Source: DASUBV01 sp035763085 (GTDB taxonomy: Bacteria > Actinomycetota > Actinomycetes > Streptosporangiales > Streptosporangiaceae). From it: 64,000 bases of DNA. Position 1 is the first letter of the stretch, and every line of letters begins with the position of its first letter. A program made the position numbers and the translations under genes. The DNA is taken from assembly GCA_035763085.1 (NCBI GenBank), contig DASUBV010000388.1, positions 1 through 64,000 on the forward strand, in the 5' to 3' direction. The notes under the pieces were generated by a model. The model made no database searches, was not told the DNA's origin, and saw only the letters and a program-made list of their open reading frames with translations. Shown here one piece after another: positions 7,585 to 16,815 of this stretch.

Positions 7585-7968
7585 TCAGCTCCAGCCGCCG
7601 TAGGGAACGGTGAGGATCTCCAGGTTGTGCCCGTTCGGGTCGTTCCAGTACAGGCCGCGGCCGCCGTCCTTGTGGTTGATCTCGCCGGGCTTGCTATGGC
7701 CGGGGTCGGCCCACCACTGCAGCCCGCGTTCCCGGATGCGGCCGTAGATCTGGTCGAACTCCGGCTCCGACACCAGGAAGGCGTAGTGCTGCGAGTGTGG
7801 TTCGCCGTGGTCGTCGGCGACGTCGAGGGATACCTCGTTGCTGACCTGGACGACGACGAACGGCCCGTAGGCCGACGGCTCCGGCAGGCCCAGGATCTCG
7901 ACGAGGTGCCGGGCCGTCTCGTACTTGTCCCTGGCCAGGACGATGGTGTGGTTGAGCTGCACAGGCAT
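7585..7968 (-). CDS. VOC-superfamily protein (catechol-dioxygenase-like)
   Basis: 127 residues from ATG 7968, with GAAGGAG 7-13 bases upstream. It opens PVQLNHTIVLARDKYETA and ends YWNDPNGHNLEILTVPYGG, the usual His...Glu metal-site arrangement of extradiol dioxygenase/glyoxalase-like VOC proteins. Substrate unknown. It is a distant relative, not a duplicate, of the VOC gene at 4594. Confidence 0.87.
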   Translation of the reverse strand: MPVQLNHTIVLARDKYETARHLVEILGLPEPSAYGPFVVVQVSNEVSLDVADDHGEPHSQHYAFLVSEPEFDQIYGRIRERGLQWWADPGHSKPGEINHKDGGRGLYWNDPNGHNLEILTVPYGGWS

Positions 7969-8177
7969 GTCGCTGCTCCTTCGGCTGTGACCGGGCGAAA
8001 GCCGGCATTGACGCGGTTTATGCACTAACCCCTTCCCACGACTCGGTGTCCCGGCACACGTGCGGGGGTGCCGGGTTGGGCATGCCTGCGTCCGTGATGT
8101 GCTCCTGTCACACGGCGGATCTGCGTGGTGTCACCTGGTTGACACCGCCTGCGAGGCGCTGTGACAGGGAGGTAGTC

Positions 8178-9062
8178 GTGGCCGACAGCGAGACGCTGGC
8201 CAGGGAGTTCGAGCAGCACCGGACCCGGCTGCGAGCCGTCGCCTACCGGATGCTCGGCTCGTTCGCCGAGGCCGACGACGTCGTTCAGGAGGCCTGGCTC
8301 CGGTTCAGCCAGGCCGGAACCGAGGACGTCGACAATGTCGGTGCCTGGCTGACCACGATCGTCGCCCGGCTGAGCCTCAACGCCCTGCGCACGCGCCGGC
8401 GCCGCCAGGAAGAGCCGCTGGAGGTCTACGTGCCCGATCCGGTCATCAGCAGCGCCGAGGGCATCGACCCCGAGCAGGAGGTCCTGCTGGCCGACGCGGT
8501 CGGCACCGCGCTGGACGTCATCCTGGACACCCTCCAGCCCGCCGAGCGGCTGGCCCTGGTCTTGCACGATATGTTCGATGTTCCCTACGACGACATCGCG
8601 CGCATGCTCGCCAAGACCCCGGCGGCGGCCCGGCAGCTGGCGAGCCGGGCCCGGCACCGGGTCCGGGACGTGACGCCGCCGCAGGAACCGGATCCCGCGC
8701 AGAGCCGCCAGGTTGTGGACGCATTCTTCGCCGCCGCGCACGGCGGCGACCTGGACCAGCTGATCAGCCTGCTGGACCCCGACGTCGTGCTGCGGTCCCA
8801 GGGCGGGTCCCGCCGCCCCGCTGCCACCGCGCTGGTGCGCGGCCCGGCCGCGGTGGCCGACCGGGCCATGATGTTCCGCCGCCCCGACGCGCAGCTGGTG
8901 CCGGCGCTCATCAATGGCGGTCCGGGGGTGGTCGCCCTGGTCGGCGGGGAGCTGTTCTCGGTGCTGAGCTTCGCCGTGGCGGGCGGCCGGGTGACCGAGA
9001 TCTCCGCCCTGGTGGATCCCGACCGGCTGGCCAAGGTCGACCTGTCCCCGCTCGGCCTCTAG
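8178..9062 (+). CDS. ECF sigma factor with SnoaL-like tail (SigJ/ECF41 type)
   Basis: 294 residues from GTG 8178, with GGGAGG 6 bases upstream. Sigma region 2 (YRMLGSFAEADDVVQEAWLR) and region 4 (LPAERLALVLHDMFDVPYDD through AARQLASRARHRV) are followed by a C-terminal SnoaL-like domain that ends VDPDRLAKVDL, resembling the NPDKL motif of ECF41 factors. In that family the fused tail works as a built-in inhibitor/activator and no separate anti-sigma is needed; none is seen here. A second factor of the same build lies at 9958. Confidence 0.9.
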   Translation: MADSETLAREFEQHRTRLRAVAYRMLGSFAEADDVVQEAWLRFSQAGTEDVDNVGAWLTTIVARLSLNALRTRRRRQEEPLEVYVPDPVISSAEGIDPEQEVLLADAVGTALDVILDTLQPAERLALVLHDMFDVPYDDIARMLAKTPAAARQLASRARHRVRDVTPPQEPDPAQSRQVVDAFFAAAHGGDLDQLISLLDPDVVLRSQGGSRRPAATALVRGPAAVADRAMMFRRPDAQLVPALINGGPGVVALVGGELFSVLSFAVAGGRVTEISALVDPDRLAKVDLSPLGL

Positions 9063-9102
9063 GCTCGATCTCCGGCGCATTCCCGGCATTCCCGGCCTGC
9101 GG

Positions 9103-9172
9103 CTGGTCACCACCCCGGCCCGGCGCTGGTCACCACCCCGGCCCGGCGCTGGTCACCGGCCCGGCCCGGCGG
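9103..9172 (+). repeat. Three tandem copies of a 23-bp unit
   Basis: CTGGTCACCACCCCGGCCCGGCG is present twice without change, and a third copy differs at CACCGGCC. The array fills the gap between the sigma-factor stop and the hemerythrin gene and carries no start signal. It may be a slippage product. The units lack self-complementarity apart from GGTCACC, which is a partial palindrome. Confidence 0.85.
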
Positions 9173-9221
9173 CTGCTCAGCATCGCGGCGCTGGCCAGCC
9201 CGGCCGCCCCGCCCTGCCAGG

Positions 9222-9782
9222 ATGGAGACCGTGGACATCACTCAGCTGATCCTCGACGACCATCACGAGCAGCGGCGGCTGTTCTCGATCCTGGAGCAGG
9301 TGGACCGCGCCGACACCGGCACGCTGAGCGCAGTGTGGGGGCGGCTGGCGGCCTTCCTCGACCTGCACGCCGAGGCTGAGGAGGAGATCTTCTACCCGGC
9401 CCTGCTGCGGGTCGGCCGGCGCGGTGCCGAGGGCGAGACGCTGGACGCGATCCACGACCACAATGAGATCCGGGACGCGGTGGCGGCGGCCGGCCAGCAT
9501 GAGGTCGGCAGCAGCGGGTGGTTCGACGCCGTGGCCGGCGCGAACCGGGCTAACGGCGATCACATGGCCGAGGAGGAGCGCGAGGGACTGACCGACTTCC
9601 GGCGCCAGGCGAGCCTTCAGCTCCGGCACGACCTGGCGGTGCAGTTCGCGGCCTTCGAGGCGCGGCACTACGCCGGCGTCCCGGCGGTGGACAAGGACCC
9701 GGCGGCCTATGTCCGGGAGTTCGAGCCGCCGGACGGCGGCGCCGACGGATCGCTGGGCATCGGCAACCTGAAGGGGAGCTGA
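9222..9782 (+). CDS. Hemerythrin HHE-domain protein
   Basis: 186 residues. A four-helix HHE domain is indicated by ILDDHHEQRRLFSILE, FLDLHAEAEEEIFYP, DAIHDHNEIRDAV and DHMAEEEREGLTDF, giving the His/Glu set for a di-iron site that binds O2, NO or iron. The tail (about residues 150-186) is Pro/Gly-rich and unstructured. It lies between two SnoaL-tailed ECF sigma factors, which hints at redox or nitrosative stress control, but no shared promoter motif was identified. Confidence 0.88.
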   Translation: METVDITQLILDDHHEQRRLFSILEQVDRADTGTLSAVWGRLAAFLDLHAEAEEEIFYPALLRVGRRGAEGETLDAIHDHNEIRDAVAAAGQHEVGSSGWFDAVAGANRANGDHMAEEEREGLTDFRRQASLQLRHDLAVQFAAFEARHYAGVPAVDKDPAAYVREFEPPDGGADGSLGIGNLKGS

Positions 9783-9957
9783 CCAGCCACGGGGGACGGC
9801 GCTGAACCGACGATGCGCGAGACGTCGCGATTCCGGTCCAGGTCCAGGTCGGTAGAGTCCGGTCCGCCGCGCAGAAATTCTTTGAAGTCATCGCGGTGAT
9901 TCTGTTCCGCCGTGCCACGTCCTGGCGTGCCGTACCGGACCAGCTTCACCGAGATCG

Positions 9958-10845
9958 TTAGCCAGGCAGGACCGCGAGGGTGAGCTGGCGCAGGCGGGCC
10001 GGGTCGGCGATCAGCTCGTAGCCGGCGATCCGGCCGTCGCCGGCGACGGTGACCGCCAGCACCAGAAGCAGCTGCCCGCGCGGTGCCACCACGATCCCGA
10101 CCGAGCCGTCGACCAGCGCCACGTCGGCGAACCGGGCGTTGCGGCCGAACGCCGCGATCTCCCCGGCCACCGCCCGCGCGCCGCGCACCTCCAGCGGCCG
10201 GCCCGCCGGCAGGGCGGCGGCGTCGGCCCGCCGGACCACGTCCGGGGCCAGCACCGCGAGCACCGCGTTCACGTCCCCGGCCCGCGAGGCGGCCAGGAAC
10301 GCCTCCACCACCTGGCGATGCCGGGCCAGCACCGCCCCGTCTGCTGCCGGGACGCCCTGCACCCGGTGCCGCGCGCGGCTGGCCAGCTTCTTAGTGGTGA
10401 CCGGCGAGCGGTCCACGATCGGCGCGATCTCGTCGAACGGCACTGCCAGGATGTCGTGCAGCACGAACGCGATCCGCTCGGCCGGGCCGAGCCGGTCCAG
10501 CACGACCAGCAGCGCGCGCCCGACCGAGTCGGCGAGGATCGCCTCCTGCTCCGGGTCACCGCCCAGGCCGGGGTCCGGGCTCTGGTCGGATACTTGCTGG
10601 CCGGCCAGTTCCTCGCGCCGGGCGGCACGGGAGCGCAGCATGTCCAGGCACACCCGCGACACCACCGTCCGCAGCCAGCCGGCCAGGTTGGCCACGTCAC
10701 TGACGTCGGCACGCTCTAGCCGGAGCCACGCTTCCTGGACGGCGTCCTCCGCCTCGGCCAGCGAGCCCAGCATCCGGTAGGCGAGCGACTGCAGCTGCCC
10801 GCGCTGCTCCTCGAAGCGATCCGCGAGCTCGTCGCGCTCGGTCAC
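9958..10845 (-). CDS. ECF sigma factor with SnoaL-like tail (second copy)
   Basis: 295 residues. Region 2 (YRMLGSLAEAEDAVQEAWLR) and region 4 (LGPAERIAFVLHDILAVPFD, TTKKLASRARHRVQG) are intact, then a SnoaL-like domain ends in IADPARLRQLTL. It is clearly paralogous to the factor at 8178 but diverged, on the opposite strand and convergent toward it across the hemerythrin gene. No anti-sigma gene is adjacent. A small inverted repeat TGTC-GTA-GACA lies upstream of the start near 10873. Confidence 0.9.
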   Translation of the reverse strand: MTERDELADRFEEQRGQLQSLAYRMLGSLAEAEDAVQEAWLRLERADVSDVANLAGWLRTVVSRVCLDMLRSRAARREELAGQQVSDQSPDPGLGGDPEQEAILADSVGRALLVVLDRLGPAERIAFVLHDILAVPFDEIAPIVDRSPVTTKKLASRARHRVQGVPAADGAVLARHRQVVEAFLAASRAGDVNAVLAVLAPDVVRRADAAALPAGRPLEVRGARAVAGEIAAFGRNARFADVALVDGSVGIVVAPRGQLLLVLAVTVAGDGRIAGYELIADPARLRQLTLAVLPG

Positions 10846-10940
10846 CCGGTCACCTTCCTGGTCGGTGTCCTAGCTGTCGTAGACAACCCCAGTGTGCCGG
10901 GCGGGTCAGCGGGCCGGTGCAGCGCTCCCTGGCCCGGCCG

Positions 10941-11642
10941 CTAGCTGGTCAGCGCGTGCAGGTGCGCGGAGACAAACGCCGGGTCGGCGGCCCAGCCGGC
11001 CAGGAGCACCAGCGCCCCGGTCAGCAGCGGGTCCACGAACAGCAGTTCCGGCCGGGTCCCGGTGGTGAAGGCCAGCGGCTCGGGCAGCAGGTGGAACCGG
11101 TGCCGCAGGACAGGGTAGGCCAGCATGCAGCCCGAGTCCGTCAGCATGTCGCCGGCGATGTGCGTGCAGCAGCCCACCAGCACCGCCAGCGGGATCAGCC
11201 GCAGGCCGTAGCCGTACCAGATCTCCGCGGCCGCGACGCCGATCCCGATGACGTCGGCGACGTGGCTGCGGGCCAGCCGCAGCGCCTCCAGCGCGCCCGA
11301 CACCGTCAGCGTCATGAGCAGCGCCAGGCCTGCCTTGCCCGCGATGTCACCCCGGTAATGGCAGGCCACCCAGGCCAGCCCGGTGAAGATGGCCACCCCC
11401 GCCACCGAGTGCGTCAGGTGCCGGTGCCCGCCGCTGAGCTTGCCGATCGTCCAGGCCACTGCCTCGGACAGGAAGCCCAGCGACCGCGCCGGCGAGGATC
11501 CGCACTTGTCCATGTCGGGCAGCAGCGCCATGCCCGCCGTGAAGCCCGCCAGCGCCGCCGTGGCCGGCGCCGACATGTGCAGCATGATCCCGGTCGCCAG
11601 GCCGGTAACGCCCCCCGAGAGCGCGTGCGAGTGACCGAGCAT
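10941..11642 (-). CDS. YdjM-like membrane-bound metal-dependent hydrolase
   Basis: 233 residues from ATG 11642; AAGGAGGG lies about 13 bases upstream. The N-terminus MLGHSHALSGGVTGL and later LLPDMDKC and GGHRHLTHS give the His/Asp-rich pattern of the YdjM/LexA-regulated inner-membrane hydrolase family. At least five hydrophobic segments follow. The biochemical reaction in this family is not established. The longer in-frame start lacks family similarity. Confidence 0.82.
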   Translation of the reverse strand: MLGHSHALSGGVTGLATGIMLHMSAPATAALAGFTAGMALLPDMDKCGSSPARSLGFLSEAVAWTIGKLSGGHRHLTHSVAGVAIFTGLAWVACHYRGDIAGKAGLALLMTLTVSGALEALRLARSHVADVIGIGVAAAEIWYGYGLRLIPLAVLVGCCTHIAGDMLTDSGCMLAYPVLRHRFHLLPEPLAFTTGTRPELLFVDPLLTGALVLLAGWAADPAFVSAHLHALTS

Positions 11643-11750
11643 TCCGGCCGAAGCCCTCCTTGCGTGCCATTTGCCGCCAACCGGCCAGCGAATGGTAACC
11701 AGAAGGGGGGACATTTCCAGGGATGGCGCGCGGGCGGCCGCCTGCCTGAG

Positions 11751-12350
11751 TTACTGCGGTGCCCCGGCTGCCTCCCGCAGCCGGGCGAACTCGGCCGCCA
11801 GCGCCGCCGCGCTCCAGTGCGCGTTCAGGCCACTCGGATTGGGCAGCACCCAGACCCGGGTACCGTCCAGGCCTGCTTCCTGCGGTCCCACCTGCGCGTT
11901 CTTGCGGCCAAACGCGACCCGGAAGGCGGTCACGCCCAGGACCGCCAGCCACCGCGGCGCGAACTCCGCGGTCCGGGCCGCCAGCAGTTCCCCGCCCGCC
12001 CGCAGCTCGGCAGCGGTGAGCTCGTCTGCCCGCGCTGTGGCCCGGGCGGCGACGTTGGTGATGCCCAGCCGCAGGTCGAGCAGATCTTCCTGCTCGCTGG
12101 GGTGCAGCCGCCGCGGCGTGAAGCCGGAATCGTGCAGCGCCGGCCAGAACCGGTTCCCCGGCCGGGCGAAATGCCAGCCCGTCGCCGCCGAGTACAGGCC
12201 CGGGTTGATGCCGCAGAACAGCACCCGCAGGCCGGGCGCGATCACGTCGGGAATGGTCAGGTCCCGTGCGGCGGCCAGCTCCGCCGGCCCCGGCCGGGCA
12301 GTCCGGCCCGGCGCGGGCTGCCGGGCGGATGGCGGGAGGTGAGTCATCAC
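11751..12350 (-). CDS. mug: Mismatch-specific uracil/thymine DNA glycosylase (Mug/TDG type)
   Basis: 199 residues. Motif 1 appears as VLFCGINPGLYSAATGWHFA and motif 2 as VLPNPSGLNAHWS, both diagnostic of the Mug/TDG branch of uracil-DNA glycosylases that remove U or T opposite G. The segment RPGNRFWPALHDSGFTPR between them also matches the family. The first about 30 residues are Pro/Ala-rich and dispensable. A cytoplasmic DNA-repair enzyme; the flanking genes are unrelated. Confidence 0.92.
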   Translation of the reverse strand: MMTHLPPSARQPAPGRTARPGPAELAAARDLTIPDVIAPGLRVLFCGINPGLYSAATGWHFARPGNRFWPALHDSGFTPRRLHPSEQEDLLDLRLGITNVAARATARADELTAAELRAGGELLAARTAEFAPRWLAVLGVTAFRVAFGRKNAQVGPQEAGLDGTRVWVLPNPSGLNAHWSAAALAAEFARLREAAGAPQ

Positions 12351-12382
12351 GACGTCCCGGTGCCGGGCAATCCTGGCCCGGC

Positions 12383-13057
12383 TTACGCTCCGTCAGCCGG
12401 ACGCTGGAACTCGGCCCGCCAGCGCCGGGCCAGCGGCGGCTCGGTATCGCGCAGATCCTCGACCCGGACCTCGCGCAACCCCGACTGGCCCAGCGCGTCG
12501 ATCTCCGCGCGAGTCAGCGCCCACGGCGGCCCGGCGACGGGGTCCTGCGGCTCGCGGGCCCGCGCCATGACGATCAGCGTCCCGCCCGGCGCGACCAGTT
12601 CGCCGACGCTCGCGATGGCCGCATCGCGCGGCGGGTCCGGCAGGGCCTGCAGGGTCATGCTCTCGACCACCAGGTCAAACGCCCGGTGCCAGTCGCCGGG
12701 CAGGTTCAGCAGGTCGGCCGTGGTGTAGCGGACTGATGAGCCGGGGTAGCGGCGCTGTGCTGCGCGGACCGCGCTCGGCGAGATGTCAAAGGCGGTAGTG
12801 GTGAAGCCGAGACCAGAGAAGTACTCCGCGTCGTCGCCCAGGCCGCAGCCCACCACGACCGCGCTGCGGCCGTTTCCGGTCAGGCCCTGGCGGCCGGCCC
12901 ACTCGGTGAGCCACCGGCTCGGCGCGGCGCGGTCCCACGGGACGACGGCCTGGCCGGTCTCGGCCGCGGCGTAGATCTCCTCGAACCAGCTGGTCGGGTC
13001 GTCGGCGGCGATGGACGCGGCGGCCAGTCTCGCGGCGTGCTCCTCCGGGCTTGTCAT
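12383..13057 (-). CDS. Class I SAM-dependent methyltransferase (thiopurine-methyltransferase-like)
   Basis: 224 residues from the ATG at 13057; a second ATG at 13075 is also possible and neither has a clear ribosome site. The SAM motif I is VVVGCGLGDDAEYFSGLGF, followed by the acidic strand end TTAFDISPSAV and motif IV FDLVVESMTLQAL. Early WFEEIYAAAETGQAVVPWD resembles the TPMT/TehB-like group acting on small molecules. Substrate unknown. Confidence 0.85.
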   Translation of the reverse strand: MTSPEEHAARLAAASIAADDPTSWFEEIYAAAETGQAVVPWDRAAPSRWLTEWAGRQGLTGNGRSAVVVGCGLGDDAEYFSGLGFTTTAFDISPSAVRAAQRRYPGSSVRYTTADLLNLPGDWHRAFDLVVESMTLQALPDPPRDAAIASVGELVAPGGTLIVMARAREPQDPVAGPPWALTRAEIDALGQSGLREVRVEDLRDTEPPLARRWRAEFQRPADGA

Positions 13058-13123
13058 CTCAGCATTCTGATGCACGCAGCTTCGGGCGGGAATCCCGGCC
13101 GTCCGGTCGACGAGGACGACGAG

Positions 13124-13810
13124 CTAGACCAGCATGCGTGCCCCGAGGATCAGCGCGGTGGCTGAGCCCGCCAGCCACAGCGCAGCCCACAGCCAGCGCG
13201 GCAGCCGGGTCAGCTCGCGCAGCGCGATGGCGTCGCTGGCATGGCGGCCGTGCGCGAGCACCACCTGGACTCCGGACAGCAGCAGGAACCAGGCGATGCC
13301 GTAAGCCAGGGCGACCTGGCCGCCGACCGGCGCGTACCGGGCCATGAGATACAGCAGGACGCCGGCCAGCACCACCACGCTGAGGCCGAACCCGCTGCGC
13401 CGGACCGCGACGGCCAGCACGGCGAGCAGCGCCAGCGTCAGCCACAGCACCGCGACGATGTGGCCGACCTCGATGAGCTTGGCCGCGCCCAGCCCGAACA
13501 AGCTGGGGCCCAGGTAGCCGACAACGCCGGCCAGGATGAAGCCGCCACCACTGGATGGCTTCAGGCTGGTGCGGCCTTCGCCGTTGCCGCGCAGCGTCAC
13601 GCCCATCACCCGGCTGCCCATCGCCGAGCCCATCACGGCGTGCGCGCCCTCGTGCGCCATGGTGTTGACGTACCGGGTCAGCTGGGAGAGGCCGGGCAGG
13701 ACGGCAGCGGCGAGCGCGACCGCGCCGATCAGCACCGACGCGGACGCGGGCAGGTGCGCCTGCAGCTCGCCGATCTGGCGCACGGCACCGCCCAGTGACC
13801 CGGTGGCCAT
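13124..13810 (-). CDS. M50B-like membrane metalloprotease
   Basis: 228 residues with about six hydrophobic segments. The zinc motif HEGAH (in VNTMAHEGAHAVMGSAMGS) lies in the second transmembrane region, as in site-2-protease relatives of the M50B-like group. A second motif, GGGFILAGVVGYLGPSLFG, lies in the following segment. Such proteins cleave within membranes, but no partner anti-sigma factor is adjacent and the target is unknown. Confidence 0.82.
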   Translation of the reverse strand: MATGSLGGAVRQIGELQAHLPASASVLIGAVALAAAVLPGLSQLTRYVNTMAHEGAHAVMGSAMGSRVMGVTLRGNGEGRTSLKPSSGGGFILAGVVGYLGPSLFGLGAAKLIEVGHIVAVLWLTLALLAVLAVAVRRSGFGLSVVVLAGVLLYLMARYAPVGGQVALAYGIAWFLLLSGVQVVLAHGRHASDAIALRELTRLPRWLWAALWLAGSATALILGARMLV

Positions 13811-13964
13811 TGGCTCTCCCGCTCGCTCGGGCGCGCCGGCTGCCGCCGGTCGTGCCGTCCGTCCGTTGCAGACCTAGCATGCCGGGCAGCTCTGAGAAAT
13901 AGCTGTGAGATCCCATCTTGTCGGCCTAGGCAGTCCGGACCCGCTCGCGCCGGCTGACGGTTCC

Positions 13965-14042
13965 CGGGGTTGCCCTGGGCTACCACGGGCACGACAGGTT
14001 CGCGGGGGCCGCCCTGGATAAGCACGGGCACGAAGGGTTCCC
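13965..14042 (+). repeat. Two imperfect 39-bp tandem copies
   Basis: GCCCTGG...CACGGGCACGA.AGGTTC occurs at 13972 and again 39 bases later at 14011 with a handful of differences. The pair lies in the 291-bp space between the divergent M50B and helicase genes. It could be a duplicated binding site or simple slippage. Nothing else is seen in this spacer. Confidence 0.5.
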
Positions 14043-14101
14043 CGGGCCTCCATGGCTAGTGGACTGGAGGTTTGTCGGCGGTCCTGGCTACATTCCTGGC
14101 C

Positions 14102-16147
14102 ATGACGGGAGCGGCTGGGGTGCTGACGGGGCTGAATGACGAGCAGCGGGCGGCCGCGACGCATGCAGGCGGCCCGCTGCTGATCCTGGCCGGAGCGGGC
14201 ACCGGGAAGACCAGGACGCTGGTGGCCCGGGCCGGGTGGCTGCGCGAGCAGGGGGTGCCGCCGTCGCGGATCCTGCTGCTGACCTTCACCCGGCGGGCGG
14301 CTGACGACATGCTCGCCCGGGCGCAGCCCCCGGACGCGCCGGCCGCCGAGCGGATCTGCGGCGGCACCTTCCACGCCATCGCGCACCGCATCATCCGCAT
14401 GCACGCCGAGTCGTTCTCGCTGCCGCCGGAATTCAGCGTCATCGACCCGGCCGACGTGGCCGACATCATGGACACGATGCGGGCCGATCACGATCTGGTC
14501 GGCACCGCCCGGCGCGCACCGCGGGCGGTGACCTGCGCCGACATCTACACCCGCTGCGTGAACACCGGCACGCCGCTGGCCAAGGTCATCGCGGCCAGCT
14601 TCCCCTGGTGCCGCAGCTACGTGACGCAGCTCGGCGGGCTGTTCCGCGGCTACGGCGCGCACAAGCGGGCCCACGGCCTGGTCGACTTCGACGACCTGCT
14701 GCTGCTGTGGCGGGCGGCGCTGGCCGACGCGGCCGCGGGCCCGGCACTGCGCGGGCTGTTCGACGCCGTGCTGGTCGACGAGTACCAGGACGTCAACGCC
14801 GTGCAGGCCGAGATCGTCGGGCTGCTGCGGCCCGGCGGCGACGGGCTGACCTGTGTCGGAGACGATGCCCAGGCGATCTACGCCTTCCGCGGCGCTGACC
14901 CGGCCCACCTGCGCGAGCTGTCGGGCAGCTTTCCGGAGCTGACGGTCATCCGGCTGACCCGCAACTACCGGTCCCGGCACGCCGTGCTGCAGCTGGCCAA
15001 CGCGGTCCGGCCGCAGTCGGCCGGGCTGGAGCTGAAGCTGACCGCCGGGCGCGACCAGGGCCCGCAGCGCGGCCAGCCGCCGGTGCTGATGCGCTGCCAT
15101 GACGAGGCCGGGCAGGCGCGGGAGATCTGCAGCCGGGTGCTGGAGTGCCACGAGGCGGGCGTCAGCTTCATGGAGCAGGCGGTGCTGGTCCGCACGGCCT
15201 CGCACAGCGACCTGCTGGAGGTCGAGCTGACCGCGCGCGGCATCCCCTACGTCAAGTACGGCGGGCTGCGCTTTACCGAGGCGGCGCACGTCAAGGACTT
15301 CATCGCCGCCGCGCGGATCGTCGCCAACCCGGCCGACGACCTGGCCTGGTTCCGGCTGCTGCGACTGCACGAGGGCATCGGGCCGGTGCTCGCCCGCCGG
15401 GTCATCGACGCGCTGGCGCTGACCGAGCCGGGCCCGCTGGGCCGGTGGGACGCCGCGGCGCAGAGCCTCCCGCCGCGGGCCCGGCCCGCGGTGACGGCCA
15501 CGATCATGGCGCTGACGGCCGCCGCCGCCCTGGAGCAGACTGCCGCCCGGGCGGCCGCCGTCCTGGCCGCCTTGCAGGACCCGGTCAGCGGCCGGTACGC
15601 CGATGCCGCCGCCCGCCTGGCTGACCTGCAGCGGCTGGCCGACGCGGCTGCCGCGCGGCCCTCGCTGCACGACGCGCTGGTCGAGCTCGCGCTGGACCCG
15701 CCGCAGTCGGGGTCGGACCTGGCCGGCCGCCCGCGGCTGGACGATGACTTCCTGATCATCTCCACGATCCACTCGGCCAAGGGCCTGGAGTGGCCGGTCG
15801 TGCACCTGCCGCAGCTGGTCGACGGGGCGGTGCCCAGCGACATGGCGCTGTCTGACCCGGCCGGCGAGGCCGAGGAGCAGCGGCTGTTCTACGTGGCGGT
15901 CACCCGTGCCCGTGACCAGCTTTACCTGTACGCGCCGCTGCGGCTGCACCAGCACCGGCTGGCCCGCGATGACCGGCATGGCTATGCGCTGCTGACCCGC
16001 TTCCTCGGCCCGGCCGAGCTGGCGCACTGCGAGGTGGCGGACGCCGCGCCGCCCGCGCCGCTCATCCCTCGCCTGGCGGCGCTGGCCGAGACGATCGATC
16101 ACGAGCTGGACACCCTGTGGGGCGACGGCACGACAGCCGGGATTTAA
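14102..16147 (+). CDS. UvrD/Rep-type superfamily 1 helicase
   Basis: 681 residues from ATG 14102. The SF1A motifs are in order: Q motif LTGLNDEQRAAATH, Walker A LAGAGTGKTRTL, motif Ia LLTFTRRAADDM, motif II VLVDEYQDVN, motif III GDDAQAIYAFRGA, motif IV TRNYRS, motif V STIHSAKGLEW and motif VI VAVTRARDQLY. It is a 3'-5' DNA translocase of the UvrD/PcrA class, slightly shorter than UvrD, likely acting in repair or recombination. The segment between motifs IV and V is Ala-rich. No nuclease domain is attached. Confidence 0.93.
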   Translation: MTGAAGVLTGLNDEQRAAATHAGGPLLILAGAGTGKTRTLVARAGWLREQGVPPSRILLLTFTRRAADDMLARAQPPDAPAAERICGGTFHAIAHRIIRMHAESFSLPPEFSVIDPADVADIMDTMRADHDLVGTARRAPRAVTCADIYTRCVNTGTPLAKVIAASFPWCRSYVTQLGGLFRGYGAHKRAHGLVDFDDLLLLWRAALADAAAGPALRGLFDAVLVDEYQDVNAVQAEIVGLLRPGGDGLTCVGDDAQAIYAFRGADPAHLRELSGSFPELTVIRLTRNYRSRHAVLQLANAVRPQSAGLELKLTAGRDQGPQRGQPPVLMRCHDEAGQAREICSRVLECHEAGVSFMEQAVLVRTASHSDLLEVELTARGIPYVKYGGLRFTEAAHVKDFIAAARIVANPADDLAWFRLLRLHEGIGPVLARRVIDALALTEPGPLGRWDAAAQSLPPRARPAVTATIMALTAAAALEQTAARAAAVLAALQDPVSGRYADAAARLADLQRLADAAAARPSLHDALVELALDPPQSGSDLAGRPRLDDDFLIISTIHSAKGLEWPVVHLPQLVDGAVPSDMALSDPAGEAEEQRLFYVAVTRARDQLYLYAPLRLHQHRLARDDRHGYALLTRFLGPAELAHCEVADAAPPAPLIPRLAALAETIDHELDTLWGDGTTAGI

Positions 16148-16224
16148 ATAGGGCCAGTGCGGCATTAACGACTGCCGCACGACGCAGTTCCGCTACCCCG
16201 CGCCCCCGACCTGGAGTCAGCCCC

Positions 16225-16815
16225 GTGAGCAATCCTGTCCTGCAGATCATCATCGCCAGCACGCGTCCCGGCCGCGTCGGCCCGTCGGTCGCCGCCTGGA
16301 TCTACGACCGCGCTGTCAGCCACGGTGGCTTCGACGTGGAGCTGATTGACCTGGCCGAGGTCAGCCTGCCGATGTTCGACGAGCCCAAGCATCCCCGTTT
16401 CGGGGAGTATGTGCACCAGCACACGCGGGACTGGAGCGCCACCATTTCCCGCGCCGATGCCTTCATTTTCGTGATCCCCGAGTACAACTACGGTTTTAAC
16501 GCGGCCATCAAGAACGCCATTGACTACCTGCACGCCGAATGGCGGCACAAGCCCGTGGGCTTTGTCAGCTATGGCGGCGTCGCGGCGGGAACCCGGGCGG
16601 TGCAGATGCTCAAGCAGGTCATCACCACGCTGAAGATGGTCCCGCTGTTCGAGGCGGTCAACATCCCGTTCGTGCAGCAGTTCCTGGACGCCGGCGGTCG
16701 GCTGCAGGCCAGCGACATCATGGACAGCGCTGCCACCGCGATGCTGGACGAGCTGGTCCAGGTCACCGGGGCGCTGCGGGCGCTGCGGACCCCGCTGGCC
16801 GGGGCAGCCAGCTGA
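16225..16815 (+). CDS. NAD(P)H-dependent FMN reductase
   Basis: 196 residues from GTG 16225, with TGGAG 9-13 bases upstream. A flavodoxin-like fold is indicated by LQIIIASTRPGRVG (FMN phosphate loop) and FVIPEYNYGFNAAIKNAIDY, the hallmark of the NADPH-dependent FMN reductase/azoreductase family. It probably reduces quinones or supplies reduced flavin. The gene stands alone downstream of the helicase gene. Confidence 0.9.
   Translation: MSNPVLQIIIASTRPGRVGPSVAAWIYDRAVSHGGFDVELIDLAEVSLPMFDEPKHPRFGEYVHQHTRDWSATISRADAFIFVIPEYNYGFNAAIKNAIDYLHAEWRHKPVGFVSYGGVAAGTRAVQMLKQVITTLKMVPLFEAVNIPFVQQFLDAGGRLQASDIMDSAATAMLDELVQVTGALRALRTPLAGAAS

Noticed and set aside
13874..16180. 768-codon minus-strand frame antisense to the UvrD-like helicase
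   Set aside because: Composition is Arg/Gln/Gly/Pro-rich with no domain; the plus-strand frame has all SF1 helicase motifs.
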